This document shows positions 1-8,303 of a stretch of DNA of 27,651 nt, one piece after another. Position 1 is the stretch's first letter. Each line of letters starts with the position of its first letter. Location of the stretch: NCBI GenBank assembly GCA_040877415.1, contig JBBDNV010000076.1, forward strand, positions 1 through 27,651, written 5' to 3'. The notes under the pieces were generated by a model. It made no database searches, was not told the origin of the DNA, and worked only from the letters and a program-made list of their open reading frames with translations. This stretch comes from JBBDNV01 sp040877415. GTDB lineage: Bacteria > Planctomycetota > Planctomycetia > Pirellulales > PALSA-1355. The position numbers and the translations under genes are program-made.

Positions 1-2
1 CC

Positions 3-92
3 CAGTGGCATCCCGACGGCAAACGGCTGCTGACGATCTCCGAACGCGCCGGCCAGTTCGATGTGTACCTGTGGGATGTTCGAGACCGCTAG
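3..92 (+). CDS. C-terminal end of a PD40/WD40-like beta-propeller protein (partial)
   Basis: The window opens inside a gene; only the last 29 codons before a TAG stop are present. The peptide contains WHPDGKRLL and then DVYLWDV, the pattern of a PD40 (TolB-type) or WD40-like propeller blade, in which a W-x-PDG-K/R turn precedes a strand ending in a D/W-rich segment. This frame differs from that of the next gene, and its stop lies 26 nt before the next start, so the two may be co-transcribed. Nothing can be said about the rest of the protein; in planctomycetes such tails occur in TolB-like proteins and in WD40 repeats attached to protein kinases. Confidence 0.6.
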   Translation, partial: QWHPDGKRLLTISERAGQFDVYLWDVRDR

Positions 93-118
93 AGACGGGA
101 TGCAGGGAGTCAAGATAC

Positions 119-1138
119 ATGCAAGGCATCCGGCGGGCCGCGGCCGTTCTGGAGGTGTTGGGAATTTACGCTGCCGGACAGATGTTGGCGTTTCTGCTGG
201 GAGCGATTTTCCGCATTCCCCTGCTTAACCCTTTGCTAACACTCAGTCCGGCGCCCACACCCTACGAATTGCTGCAAGTTACCGGGCAGCTGCTCAAGAT
301 ACTCTTGCTGCAATATTCGGGTTGGTTCCTGCTGGTCCTGCCAATCGGCTGGTGGCGGCGGCGTGGCGGGGCGGCCTCGTATGGATTGACGCTGTCTGGG
401 CGGTCGTTGGGGTTTTGCCTCGCCGCAGGCGTCGTGCTGTTCGCCGTTGCCGATCTTCCGATCAAGGCGTTGGAATTCATTCACTCGTTGTACCCACTGG
501 GCCCGCAGGTTGCATGGAGAGAAGCCCTGATGCGTACGAATTGGAACACCGTCGAGTTTTGGCTGCTGATGGCGGTGGGCAGCTACGCTCTGGTGCCCCT
601 CGTCGAAGAACTTTTCTTCCGCGGCTATTGTCAAACGCGTCTGGAGGAAGCCTGGGGCCCGGCGACGGCAATTCTCGCCACGGCTTTGCTCTTTACTTTC
701 TCGCACAGCCAGTATTTCATGGCGAATCTGTACAACGTGAGCCTGTTGCTCACGTCACTCGCTAGCGCGACGGCCTGGGGCTATGTTTACTATCGCACCC
801 GTTCGCTCCTTCCGACCATCGTTGCTCACAGCCTGGTCAATATGCCGTCAAGAAATGCAGTTCTCGGCGTGCTCCTGGTGGTGATGCTCATCATCTGTGC
901 GATCGCGAAGCGCGATATTCTCCAGCATTTGCGTGGCCTCGTCGATCTGATGCGCGGGCGGTCGCTGGGCTGGCAGGGGTCGTTGGTCGCCGTTTTGTGC
1001 GGTTTGTTCGTGATGGCATTCGCCGTTCTAGGCGACATCGTAATCGTCTTGGGGACGGTGATGTTTGTCGTTGCCTTGGCGCTCGACTGGTTTGAAAAGC
1101 GGGCAAGCGCCGCCTCGAAGACTGCACAGGCAACTTGA
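119..1138 (+). CDS. CPBP family intramembrane metalloprotease (CAAX/Rce1-type)
   Basis: A 339-residue polytopic membrane protein. It carries the three CPBP (ABI) motifs in order: EELFFR (E163, E164, R168), FTFSH (F192, H196) and HSLVN (H237, N241). These are the glutamate and histidine residues that in Rce1-type proteases form the catalytic site within the membrane. About eight hydrophobic segments are visible, and a further hydrophobic pair follows the core (about residues 288-330). The ATG at 119 is chosen because AGGGAG lies about 10 nt upstream. The open frame does continue upstream to position 5, but that stretch overlaps the end of the preceding gene and is Arg/Cys-rich, so it is rejected. 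The substrate is unknown; bacterial members are linked to peptide maturation or membrane-protein processing. Confidence 0.88.
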   Translation: MQGIRRAAAVLEVLGIYAAGQMLAFLLGAIFRIPLLNPLLTLSPAPTPYELLQVTGQLLKILLLQYSGWFLLVLPIGWWRRRGGAASYGLTLSGRSLGFCLAAGVVLFAVADLPIKALEFIHSLYPLGPQVAWREALMRTNWNTVEFWLLMAVGSYALVPLVEELFFRGYCQTRLEEAWGPATAILATALLFTFSHSQYFMANLYNVSLLLTSLASATAWGYVYYRTRSLLPTIVAHSLVNMPSRNAVLGVLLVVMLIICAIAKRDILQHLRGLVDLMRGRSLGWQGSLVAVLCGLFVMAFAVLGDIVIVLGTVMFVVALALDWFEKRASAASKTAQAT

Positions 1139-1168
1139 CAGCGTTGGCGTTGTTTTGCCGAGAAATGT

Positions 1169-2413
1169 ATGAACCTTTCGCTGGCAGACATTGAAACTGC
1201 CCACCGCCGCATTGCGTCGGGCATCTACCTGTCGCCGTGTCCGGAATCGATTCCGCTCGGCGAGATTGCCGGCTGCCGCGTGTACTGCAAGCTCGACTAC
1301 TTGCAGCGCACCGGAAGCTTCAAGGAGCGCGGGGCGCGGAACGCGCTTTTGCTGCTCGACGAGTCGCAGCGGCGCAGCGGCGTCATTTCCGCTTCCGCCG
1401 GCAATCACGCCCTGGGACTGGCCTATCACGGCAAGCTGCTGGAAATCCCCGTTACGGTCGTCATGCCCAGGTTCGCTCCGCTGATCAAGCGCACCACCTG
1501 CCGCAAGCTGGGGGCGACGGTCGTTCTGTGCGGCGAGTCGTTTCACGAAGCCTACGACCATGCGCAGCAGTTGGCCCGCGAGTCCGGACTCTCGTACGTT
1601 CACGGCTTCAACGATCCGGCCGTCATTGCGGGGCAGGGGACCGTGGGGTTGGAAATTCTCGATCAGGTGGAGGACGTCGAAGCCATTGTGGTGCCGATTG
1701 GCGGCGCCGGGCTGGTGGCCGGAGTGTCCCTGGCCGTCAAGAGCCGGTTGCCAGGCGTCCGCATTGTCGGCGTCGAGCCCGAGCGGGCGGCCGGTTTTTC
1801 GGCGTCCCTGGTCGCCGGCCGCGCCGTCACGATCCCGGTCCAGCCGACGGTTGCCGACGGTCTGGCCGTGGGCAAAGTCGGCGAGCTGGCATTCGAAATC
1901 GCGCGAGGCCGGATCGACCGCGTCGTCACCGTGAGCGAGGAGGAATTGGCGCTGGCCATGCTGCGGTTGGTGGAACTGGAAAAAAGCGTCGTCGAGGGAG
2001 CCGGCGCGGCGCCCTTGGCCGCCTTGATGAGCGGCAAGCTGCCCGAGCTGGCCGGCTTGCGCACGGTGATGATCCTCTCGGGCGGCAACGTCGATCCGCT
2101 CATCCTCACGCGGGTGATCGAAAAAGCACTGGTGACCGACGGCCGATTGTGCCGCTTTACCGCCGTCGTGGCCGACCGGCCCGGCGGTTTGGCGCGGCTC
2201 ACGGGCTTAATTGCCCAAAGCGGCGCCAGCATTCAGGAAATCACGCACGATCGGGCCTTTTCCGGTCCGGACATCGGCGCGGCCAACGTTTTGTGCACTG
2301 TTGAAACCTCCGACCGCCGCCACGTCGAGGAGCTGTACAAGCTGCTTGCGCAAGAAGGCATCCCCGCGATCCCCCTGCGGACTGGCGAATTTCCGCGGCC
2401 CTCGGTAACCTAG
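1169..2413 (+). CDS. ilvA: Threonine ammonia-lyase with C-terminal ACT domain
   Basis: A 414-residue PLP enzyme of fold type II, expected to deaminate L-threonine to 2-oxobutanoate (and probably serine to pyruvate) in the cytoplasm. Residues 1-325 are the catalytic domain: SFKERGA holds the PLP lysine (K52), SAGNHALG is the substrate loop and GGAGL (178-182) is the phosphate-binding loop. SGGNVDP closes the domain. Residues about 330-405 form one ACT domain, beginning FTAVVADRPGGLARL. The length and single ACT domain fit the ~400-residue threonine ammonia-lyases rather than the longer IlvA with two ACT-like domains. The ACT domain implies allosteric amino-acid control; whether the role is biosynthetic or catabolic cannot be decided. 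The gene lies 30 nt after the CPBP gene and 26 nt before the thioredoxin-like gene, on the same strand. Confidence 0.9.
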   Translation: MNLSLADIETAHRRIASGIYLSPCPESIPLGEIAGCRVYCKLDYLQRTGSFKERGARNALLLLDESQRRSGVISASAGNHALGLAYHGKLLEIPVTVVMPRFAPLIKRTTCRKLGATVVLCGESFHEAYDHAQQLARESGLSYVHGFNDPAVIAGQGTVGLEILDQVEDVEAIVVPIGGAGLVAGVSLAVKSRLPGVRIVGVEPERAAGFSASLVAGRAVTIPVQPTVADGLAVGKVGELAFEIARGRIDRVVTVSEEELALAMLRLVELEKSVVEGAGAAPLAALMSGKLPELAGLRTVMILSGGNVDPLILTRVIEKALVTDGRLCRFTAVVADRPGGLARLTGLIAQSGASIQEITHDRAFSGPDIGAANVLCTVETSDRRHVEELYKLLAQEGIPAIPLRTGEFPRPSVT

Positions 2414-2439
2414 GTGTACCAACTAAGAAGCGGATTCTC

Positions 2440-3003
2440 ATGTTCGACTTTGCCGCCAAATTCTCCGCGGGACTCGCGTACGACGATTTTCTGGCCGGGC
2501 ACGGCAGCGACGAGCATCGCCGCCGCTGGGCCGATTTTCATGCCCGCGTCAAGCTCACCCCAAAGCAGCAAGCGCTCTTGTCCAGCTTCCAGCGCGAGAT
2601 GAAAGTGCTCTGCCTGGCCGGCGCGTGGTGCGGCGATTGCGTCAACCAGTGTCCGATCTTCGATCATTTTGGCCGCGTCAACGAGCGCATCGTCATCCGC
2701 TACTTCGACCGCGACACCCATCCCGATCTGGCCGAGGAGCTGAAGATTTGCGGCGGGGCGCGGGTGCCGATCCTGGTGTTCTTGAGCGAAGACGGCTTTG
2801 AAGTCATGCGCTACGGCGATCGCACGCTGTCGAAATACCGCAAATTGGCGGCCGACCAGCTCGGCCCGTCGTGCCCGACCGGCCTCGTGCCGCCCGAGCA
2901 GGATCTGCTCAGCGCCGTGACGCAGGATTGGCTCGACATCTTTGAACGCGTGCGACTGATCTTGCGCACCAGCACCCGGCTGCGCCAGAAGCACGGCGAC
3001 TAA
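2440..3003 (+). CDS. Thioredoxin-like family protein (WCGDC active site)
   Basis: A 187-residue protein without a signal peptide. The active-site motif is WCGDC (C64, C67), followed by the helix QCPIFDHF; the expected cis-proline is at P110 in GGARVPILVFL. The N-terminal 55 residues are a helical extension rather than the first thioredoxin strand. It is a probable cytoplasmic thiol-disulfide protein. The CGDC pair differs from the CGPC of classical thioredoxin, so its redox potential and partners may differ. AAGAAG lies just upstream of the ATG. The gene ends 30 nt before the stop of the convergent OPT transporter gene. Confidence 0.82.
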   Translation: MFDFAAKFSAGLAYDDFLAGHGSDEHRRRWADFHARVKLTPKQQALLSSFQREMKVLCLAGAWCGDCVNQCPIFDHFGRVNERIVIRYFDRDTHPDLAEELKICGGARVPILVFLSEDGFEVMRYGDRTLSKYRKLAADQLGPSCPTGLVPPEQDLLSAVTQDWLDIFERVRLILRTSTRLRQKHGD

Positions 3004-3033
3004 TACAGGGCCGTCGACATTCTCTTACCCGGT

Positions 3034-4899
3034 TCAGAGCTGTTGCTTGATCACGTCGACGATTCCCGAGCTGGCGGCGACGAGGTTGATGCTCACGGCC
3101 ATCAACGACTCGCCGGCGATCAGTCCCGACGACACCGGAATTGTATACCCCTTGTCGAGGTCCGGTCTCCGTTTCGATAGCACCCAGGCCGCGAGCGCTC
3201 CCAGGAACATCGCCACGGAATTGAACGCCGGAATGATTCCGGCGATACCCAGGCCGATCGCCGAGGGGATAAACTTGTGATACTTTTTCGGCGTCCACGC
3301 CTCGGCCAGCACGAGCGCGATGCCGAGCACTCCGCCGATGATCACGGCCCAAAACGTGCCGGGGGGGAGCGCCTGGAGCCCTTCGGCCAGCATCAGGGCC
3401 ACGCTCGACCACACAACCGCGGACGGCGCGGCGAACGTCTCGCCGAGTTTCGCGGGATCCGGCACCAGCAGCATGTATACCGGCACGGTAAACAACGTTC
3501 CGGCCACGACCCCCAGAAGCTGCGAGATCGTTTGCTTGCGCGCGTTGCCGCCAAGCAGGTAGCCGCTTTTCAGATCGGTCAACAGGTCGGCCGAATGCGC
3601 CGAAGCGCCGGCCGTGACCGACGCAGTCATCAGATTCGTCGTCAGGTTCGTGGGGGCCACGACGCCGTAAACGAGCTGCGTGATTTGTCCCATGGCGCTG
3701 ATCGGCGTGATGTCGGTCTCGCCCGTGGCCCGGGCCGCCACGATCGACAGCACGAACGTCAAAAGCACCGCCACGATCCCCATCCACCAGCGAATGTCGA
3801 ACAGCAAGTGGCCCAGAATCACGCACGCCGTGCCCGACACCAAGGTGCCGAACAGGAACCACTTCCCGGGCACTTCGATATGCTCGAGCGGGTCGCGAGT
3901 GGTCTGGGGGATGACGATCGAGATCAATCCCGCGAACGATCGCAGCACGGTGCGCCACCGCAGCGCAAAGGCCAACAGCCCGGAAGTCACCATCATGGCC
4001 GAGGCCGGCCACAGCGCCCATTTGACGATGCCCGTATAGCCCTCGCCGGTGATCCCGCGTTCGATCAACACGGGCCCAATCATGCCGTAATACACGATCG
4101 CTCCCACGAGCAGCGAGACGCCCACGCGAATGCCCATGATCGCTCCGGCCGCCACCATCACCAGCGAGCCTTCGAATCCAAAACTCGTGTATCTCAAAAG
4201 CGACCGGCCGCCCTCGCCGGGCACTAACGGCAGCTCGTCGGGGATGAGATGGAGTGCGCCGCGCAAAAACGCGACCGCGCCGCCGGCGACCCCGCCCGCC
4301 AACAGCGCGTAAGCCTTGGCCATCGCCGCGGAGCCCCTCGTGTGGATGCTCCTGAGCGTTTCGGCCGTGGCCAGGCCGGTGGGGAAGGGGAGCTTGTCGA
4401 TATTGATCAACTGTCGCTTGAGCGGAATGGCCATGAACACTCCCAGCATCGAGATGGCCGCCAGCCAGCTCATCATCTCCCACCAGGCGAGCTCTTTTCC
4501 GGTCGCCATGTAGAGCGCGGGTATGGAGGACACCAGGCCGGACGTCGACATGTAGCCGGCGGCGCTGGCCGCGCTACTCATGGTGTAGTTTTCCAGAATC
4601 GTGAGCGGATCGCGGCGGATGCGCGGGCTGACCGTTTCCAAAGCGCGGAAAACGGCGTAGGCGATAATCGACGAGGTGATCGTCACGCCCAGGCCCCAGC
4701 CGGTCTTGAGCCCGATGTACACGTTGGAAATCGACATCAACCCGCCGATCAACATACCGCCGATGATCGCGCGCGGCGAAAGCTGCCGAACCGTGTCCCC
4801 CTGGTAGACGTTTTCCAGCCAATCTCGGGCTTCGCGCTCGTAGTCGTCTTCGGCGATTGCGCCGGGCGTAGCCGGTTTGGCGCCGGATTCAGCGGCCAT
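3034..4899 (-). CDS. OPT-family oligopeptide/metal-chelate transporter
   Basis: A 621-residue inner-membrane protein with about 14-16 hydrophobic segments. The N-terminus is an acidic cytoplasmic stretch (DDYEREARDWLENVY), then the family signature region with GGMLIGGLMSISNVYIGLKTGW, followed by conserved-looking loops such as LPFPTGLATAETL and, near the C-terminus, GLIAGESLMAV. These match prokaryotic OPT/YSL transporters (TC 2.A.67), proton-coupled importers of oligopeptides or metal-chelator complexes; the substrate cannot be read from sequence. The ATG is preceded by GAAAGG at good spacing. No peptidase or binding protein lies next to it. The gene is convergent with the thioredoxin-like gene and divergent from the haemolysin III gene. 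Confidence 0.88.
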   Translation of the reverse strand: MAAESGAKPATPGAIAEDDYEREARDWLENVYQGDTVRQLSPRAIIGGMLIGGLMSISNVYIGLKTGWGLGVTITSSIIAYAVFRALETVSPRIRRDPLTILENYTMSSAASAAGYMSTSGLVSSIPALYMATGKELAWWEMMSWLAAISMLGVFMAIPLKRQLINIDKLPFPTGLATAETLRSIHTRGSAAMAKAYALLAGGVAGGAVAFLRGALHLIPDELPLVPGEGGRSLLRYTSFGFEGSLVMVAAGAIMGIRVGVSLLVGAIVYYGMIGPVLIERGITGEGYTGIVKWALWPASAMMVTSGLLAFALRWRTVLRSFAGLISIVIPQTTRDPLEHIEVPGKWFLFGTLVSGTACVILGHLLFDIRWWMGIVAVLLTFVLSIVAARATGETDITPISAMGQITQLVYGVVAPTNLTTNLMTASVTAGASAHSADLLTDLKSGYLLGGNARKQTISQLLGVVAGTLFTVPVYMLLVPDPAKLGETFAAPSAVVWSSVALMLAEGLQALPPGTFWAVIIGGVLGIALVLAEAWTPKKYHKFIPSAIGLGIAGIIPAFNSVAMFLGALAAWVLSKRRPDLDKGYTIPVSSGLIAGESLMAVSINLVAASSGIVDVIKQQL

Positions 4900-5283
4900 G
4901 TCAACCTTTCTCGTACGCGTTTTGCTTCCTTACGCGCCCGCGAACGAGTGGCACTGGGGCAAGCGCGCCACAGCTTAGCAAAAAACGACGGCGGCTCGCG
5001 CTCGACATGATCGCAAATTCCGACCTATACTTGATTTACCTCGCGGCGGCCATGCCGGCATGGCGCCGCCAGCGGCCTGTGGCTGATCGCAAAAGCGTCG
5101 AGCGGTCGATAAGGATAATATGGTTGGATAGGCATCTTGCGCCAAGGTCGAGAGCGGGTGCTAGCGGCCACTTTACCGCCACATTCCCTCGGTCTGGGCC
5201 GTCGGGCGCCGCTCAGGGCGCCCAAGTGAAAGCACGCCAGCCGAATCGCCTCAAGATCGCGAACCCCCGCACGAAGAGATTTG
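4900..5283. other. Divergent intergenic region between OPT transporter and haemolysin III genes
   Basis: 384 bases without a credible gene. The region must hold the promoters of both flanking genes. A perfect 16-bp dyad sits at 5049-5064. GATAAT at 5114-5119 could be a -10 element for the + strand gene, but no good -35 partner was seen. Confidence 0.5.
5043..5069. repeat. Loopless palindrome in divergent promoter region
   Basis: GCCATGCCGGCATGGC at 5049-5064 is a perfect 16-bp dyad. It is extended by GCGGC/GCCGC arms with a one-base bulge. Having no loop, it resembles a protein-binding operator more than a terminator. Its position between two divergent genes would suit regulation of either; this is inference. 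Confidence 0.4.
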
Positions 5284-5949
5284 ATGAGCACCTCTGTCGA
5301 CGTCGAATTGCCCGCCTCGTTGTCGCGCCCCGAAGAACTGGTCAACTCGATCACGCACGCCTTGGGCCTCGTGCTGTCGATAGTCGGCACGGCCGTGCTT
5401 TTGGATCGGGTGGCCCGCTACGGCGACTCGTTGCAAGTGGTGGGCGTGAGCATTTACGGCGCGACGCTCGTGGCGCTGTACGCGGCTTCAACGCTGTCGC
5501 ACAGTTTCGTGCGTCCGCGCCTGCGCCACTTCTTTCGCACGGTCGACCAGGTGTGCATTTTCCTGTTGATCGCCGGCACGTTTACGCCCATCGCGCTCAC
5601 GTATTTTTGCGGCGGCTGGTGGTGGGCCCTGTTCCTGGCGGTGTGGGGGCTGGCGCTTGGGGGAATCTTTTTCAAGCTCTTTTTCACCCGCCTGCAAAGC
5701 GTCTCGGTTTCGGCCTACGTGCTGTTGGGCTGGCTGCCGATCGTGGCCATCAAGCCGATCGTCCAGATCGTGCCGGGCGCGGTGCTCGGCTGGGTCGTGG
5801 CCGGCGGTCTGCTGTACACGCTGGGCACGTTGTTTCTCATGCGCGACGACCGCGTGCCGTACTTTCACGCCGCCTGGCACGTCTTTGTCATCGCCGCCAG
5901 CGCCTGCCACTACTACGCCATTCTGTGCCTCGTCCCAACCGCGACGTAG
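5284..5949 (+). CDS. Haemolysin III family (PAQR/TrhA-like) membrane protein
   Basis: A 221-residue integral membrane protein with about seven hydrophobic segments. The PAQR-type polar residues are all present: H25 in NSITHALG, SxxxH with H73 in STLSHSF, D88 in the DQVCIFLL helix, and HxxxH with H195 and H199 in the last helix. In PAQR proteins such residues bind zinc within the membrane and have been linked to hydrolase-like activity; bacterial members affect membrane fluidity homeostasis. The ATG at 5284 is preferred over the overlapping TTG at 5281; GAAGAG lies just upstream. The stop is 9 nt from that of the convergent redoxin gene. Confidence 0.9.
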   Translation: MSTSVDVELPASLSRPEELVNSITHALGLVLSIVGTAVLLDRVARYGDSLQVVGVSIYGATLVALYAASTLSHSFVRPRLRHFFRTVDQVCIFLLIAGTFTPIALTYFCGGWWWALFLAVWGLALGGIFFKLFFTRLQSVSVSAYVLLGWLPIVAIKPIVQIVPGAVLGWVVAGGLLYTLGTLFLMRDDRVPYFHAAWHVFVIAASACHYYAILCLVPTAT

Positions 5950-5958
5950 TGTGCGGAC

Positions 5959-6579
5959 TCAGTTTCCAGATTTCGGGTCGGCGATTTGGATCGGGCAGCC
6001 GACCGGCTTGGTACGCGAGGAGCTGACCGGCTTGCCGGCCAGAACTTCGTCGAGCGCGACTTCCAAATCCTTGGCCACGTTCTTGTCCGTGGCCCCGCCG
6101 CGGCGATAGCGGTCGTCGATCCGCCCGCTGTAGACGAGCTTTCCCCCAGCATCGAACAATCGCACCTCGGGCGTGACGCTGTAAAGCAGCCGGCGCGAAA
6201 CCTTGCCGCCGGCGTCCTTGACAAACGGAAACGTCAGGCTGTGCTTGCGCGCGTAGTCGGCCATCTCGTCGAGACTTTGCCCGCCGCCGGGATTGATGCC
6301 GATGAAGTTCACACCTCGCTTACAATAAGCGTCGGCGATCTTGTTGATCGTCGGCATGTATTCGTTGGAGATCGGGCATTCGATCGACAGGCACACGAGC
6401 ACGGTGGCCTGCCGGCCCTGCGCATCCACAAGCGCGAGATCCTTGCCCGAGATCGCATCCGGCAGCGTCTGGTCCGGAAAGTCGTCGGCCACCACGGCCG
6501 TCGCGAAATACGCCGCCACCGCCAGGATTGTCGCCGCCAGCCTGGCCCGCATCGTGACCGCCAAAAACCTGCCGCCCAT
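5959..6579 (-). CDS. Secreted redoxin/AhpC-TSA-like thioredoxin-fold protein
   Basis: About 206 residues with an N-terminal signal peptide (hydrophobic run LAATILAVAAYFATAVVA, then ADDF), so exported. The thioredoxin-fold core includes TVLVCLSIECPISNEY, with C68 followed by PIS, and then a helix and GVNFIGINP. This CPxSxxY form, lacking the second cysteine of CxxC, is common in planctomycete redoxin-domain proteins. Further cysteines occur in the AYCKRG helix and near the C-terminus (VGCPIQ), so a disulfide partner is possible. The ATG at 6579 has GAGA 8 nt upstream and is preferred over a TTG at 6603; the ATG at 6552, just before the hydrophobic run, is also possible. The role is probably an envelope thiol reductase or peroxidase. 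Confidence 0.78.
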   Translation of the reverse strand: MGGRFLAVTMRARLAATILAVAAYFATAVVADDFPDQTLPDAISGKDLALVDAQGRQATVLVCLSIECPISNEYMPTINKIADAYCKRGVNFIGINPGGGQSLDEMADYARKHSLTFPFVKDAGGKVSRRLLYSVTPEVRLFDAGGKLVYSGRIDDRYRRGGATDKNVAKDLEVALDEVLAGKPVSSSRTKPVGCPIQIADPKSGN

Positions 6580-6626
6580 CAAGATTTTCTCTGGGAGACT
6601 CAAGAATCCCGCATCGCCAACGATTA

Positions 6627-6655
6627 AGTATACGTGCCCGCTCCGGCGACATCGA
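6627..6655 (-). promoter_or_regulatory. Possible sigma70-type promoter for the redoxin gene
   Basis: TATACT (complement of 6627-6632) matches five of six -10 positions. A weak TCGATG lies 17 bp upstream. The predicted leader to the ATG at 6579 is about 40 nt. Confidence 0.3.
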
Positions 6656-6761
6656 GTCCGATTGGCCGCCGACGCTCAATCGCGCGCAAATCGCAGCCCG
6701 GGGGTCAGATCGGCGGCGGCGGCGCGAGGGCGCCAGCTAAGGCGATGCGGCCAAGCAGGCC

Positions 6762-6848
6762 GTTGAAAAATGGGACTGGCTCCGAGCCGTTTACGGTATG
6801 TCCCGAGAATAAAAGGTGATCGCGAGGTGCCTGTCCCAATTTTTCAAC
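6762..6848. repeat. Imperfect palindrome, diverged copy of the 77-bp tandem repeat at the window's end
   Basis: The left arm GTTGAAAAATGGGACTGG and the right arm CCTGTCCCAATTTTTCAAC are near-perfect inverted copies. Inside are TGGCTCCGAG on the left and CGCGAGGTGC on the right, both also found in the copies at 27483-27645, while the centre has diverged. The element begins 6 nt after the stop codon of the FG-GAP gene (minus strand). It could fold as a long hairpin and act as a terminator or 3' end stabiliser, but it is also the kind of repeat that spreads as a non-autonomous element. Confidence 0.85.
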
Positions 6849-6854
6849 ACGAAG

Positions 6855-8093
6855 TTAGGTCTCGTTCCAGTAGATGCGCACGTTTTTCGTCTGCCGGCCG
6901 ACGGCTACGATGTCCGCGTCGCCGTCGCCGTCGAGATCGCCAACCGCCAGATCCTCAATCGCCACGCCGCCGGGATCGAACACGTGTCTGGTCCACTGGG
7001 TGCCCTTGGCGTTGGCCGGATCGTAGATGCGCAGGCCGCACGGGCTGGCCGCGTCCTTCGTGTCGCGTACGCCGATCACCAGCTCGTGGTCGGCATCGCC
7101 GTCCAAGTCGGCGCACCACACGGCATGCCCCCATTTCAGCTCCTCGTCGAGCACTTGGCGCGGCCAGAGTTTCGAAGTCTCGCTATGGTCCGCTTCGCCG
7201 GCCGCGCCGACTTCGGGCCGCGTGTAGACCGCGACCTGAAATCCGTGCCACGGTTCGATCGTCGCCAGATAGTCGGCGCCCGACGCGAGCCGGCCGTGCT
7301 TGATTTCGCTGGCGCCGCGGCTGGGCGAGGTTTCCTGATTGCCGCTGCCGATGAGCGTGCGCTTCCAACTGCCGTCGCCCGCGCGCGCGAGCAAACTGAC
7401 GCCTTCAAAGCTGGCCACCAGGATGTCGAGCTTGCCGTCGTGGTCCAGGTCGGTCGGCAAAAAATTATGGGCCACGTGCAGCTCTTCGTTAATCACCTCG
7501 GGCGTCCAAGGTCCCTTGATCGGATCGGCCGGAATCTTGTAGGCCAGGATGCGCAGCGGAGCTTCTTCAAACTTCGGCCCTTTCGACCCGCGGCCGAACA
7601 AAGGCACAACCACGAGCTCCTCGCGACCGTCTCCGTCCAGATCGGCGAAGCGAATTCGATGCACGGTCGGCTCGGTGCCGATGGGGTACACGGTCCACTT
7701 CTCGTCGGCCGACGTTCCCCGCGAAAGCCATTGCAGGCTACCGCTTGTGCGCGTATCCGACGGCCGCCAATCGGCGCCCAGGGCGAAGTCGACCTTCCCG
7801 TCGCCGTCGATATCGGCCGGCGCGATCGTCACGTTGTCTTTTTTTGTCTGCCCGTCGACGAGCGTGCGCAGGTTCCAGGCGGGATTTTCGAACCAGATCA
7901 CGCGTTCGGTGTCGACCACCACGACGTCGAGCTTGCCGTCGTCGTTCATATCCACCAGCCGCACGGCGTAGCCGACCGTGAGCCGTTCGGAGATTTCCTG
8001 CGGGCGAAACTTGAGCTCGCCGGCGTACGCGGCCTGGGCCCAAGCCAGTGCCGCCGGCAACAAAACAATCGTGATACAATTGAGGCGTCGCAT
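6855..8093 (-). CDS. Secreted FG-GAP/VCBS repeat beta-propeller protein
   Basis: 412 residues with a signal peptide (cleavage probably after AYA, residue 24). At least five calcium-loop repeats of the DxDGDG type are visible: DMNDDGKLD (48-56), DIDGDGKVD, DLDGDGREE, DLDHDGKLD and DLDGDGDAD, plus the altered DLDGDADHE. Each is followed by a hydrophobic strand such as VVVVD or FALGAD, as in FG-GAP/VCBS blades of integrin-like propellers. A whole propeller of six or seven blades seems to make up the mature protein, with no catalytic domain. It is probably extracytoplasmic and stabilised by calcium; the ligand is unknown. The gene is divergent from the pyruvyl transferase-like gene. Confidence 0.87.
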   Translation of the reverse strand: MRRLNCITIVLLPAALAWAQAAYAGELKFRPQEISERLTVGYAVRLVDMNDDGKLDVVVVDTERVIWFENPAWNLRTLVDGQTKKDNVTIAPADIDGDGKVDFALGADWRPSDTRTSGSLQWLSRGTSADEKWTVYPIGTEPTVHRIRFADLDGDGREELVVVPLFGRGSKGPKFEEAPLRILAYKIPADPIKGPWTPEVINEELHVAHNFLPTDLDHDGKLDILVASFEGVSLLARAGDGSWKRTLIGSGNQETSPSRGASEIKHGRLASGADYLATIEPWHGFQVAVYTRPEVGAAGEADHSETSKLWPRQVLDEELKWGHAVWCADLDGDADHELVIGVRDTKDAASPCGLRIYDPANAKGTQWTRHVFDPGGVAIEDLAVGDLDGDGDADIVAVGRQTKNVRIYWNET

Positions 8094-8134
8094 GACGTTG
8101 GAACTCCCGGCCGATCGAGGTGCTCTCTTTCGCG

Positions 8135-8163
8135 AGTAGACAGCAAGAATCGGCCGTGGGCAA
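8135..8163 (-). promoter_or_regulatory. Possible sigma70-type promoter for the FG-GAP gene
   Basis: TTGCCC (complement of 8158-8163), a 17-bp spacer and TCTACT (complement of 8135-8140). Each hexamer matches four of six consensus positions. The predicted leader is about 35 nt. Confidence 0.3.
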
Positions 8164-8216
8164 GCGCGGCTGCGATTTGCTTGGGTTTCGATTGCCGTGC
8201 GATTGCATCGTTGCAG

Positions 8217-8294
8217 AGCCCCCGGCCTGGCCGGGGGATTGTTGTCCGGTCCTTATCCCTGCCACCAAGGATCCCCCGGCCAAGCCGGCGGGCT
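8217..8294. repeat. Paired GC-rich inverted repeat (CCCCCGGC family), copy A
   Basis: The left arm is 8217-8240 (AGCCCCCGGCCTGGCCGGGGGATT) and the right arm 8271-8294 is its near inverse. Each arm is itself a short hairpin. Related pairs occur at 10461-10546 and 26981-27073. It lies just before the start codon at 8304, so it would be part of the leader of that gene or overlap its promoter. Confidence 0.8.
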
Positions 8295-8303
8295 GAAAAA
8301 GCC

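Noticed and set aside
5..118. N-terminal extension of the CPBP protease to an ATG at 5
   Set aside because: It overlaps the real end of the preceding gene in another frame, has Arg/Cys-rich composition, and a good ribosome site precedes the ATG at 119.
3277..4227. 316-codon open frame on + strand
   Set aside because: It is antisense to the OPT transporter gene; low-complexity Arg/His/Gln composition.
6816..8303. Upstream extension of the pyruvyl transferase-like frame
   Set aside because: It is antisense to the FG-GAP gene and passes through an intergenic repeat; the family-like sequence starts at 8304.
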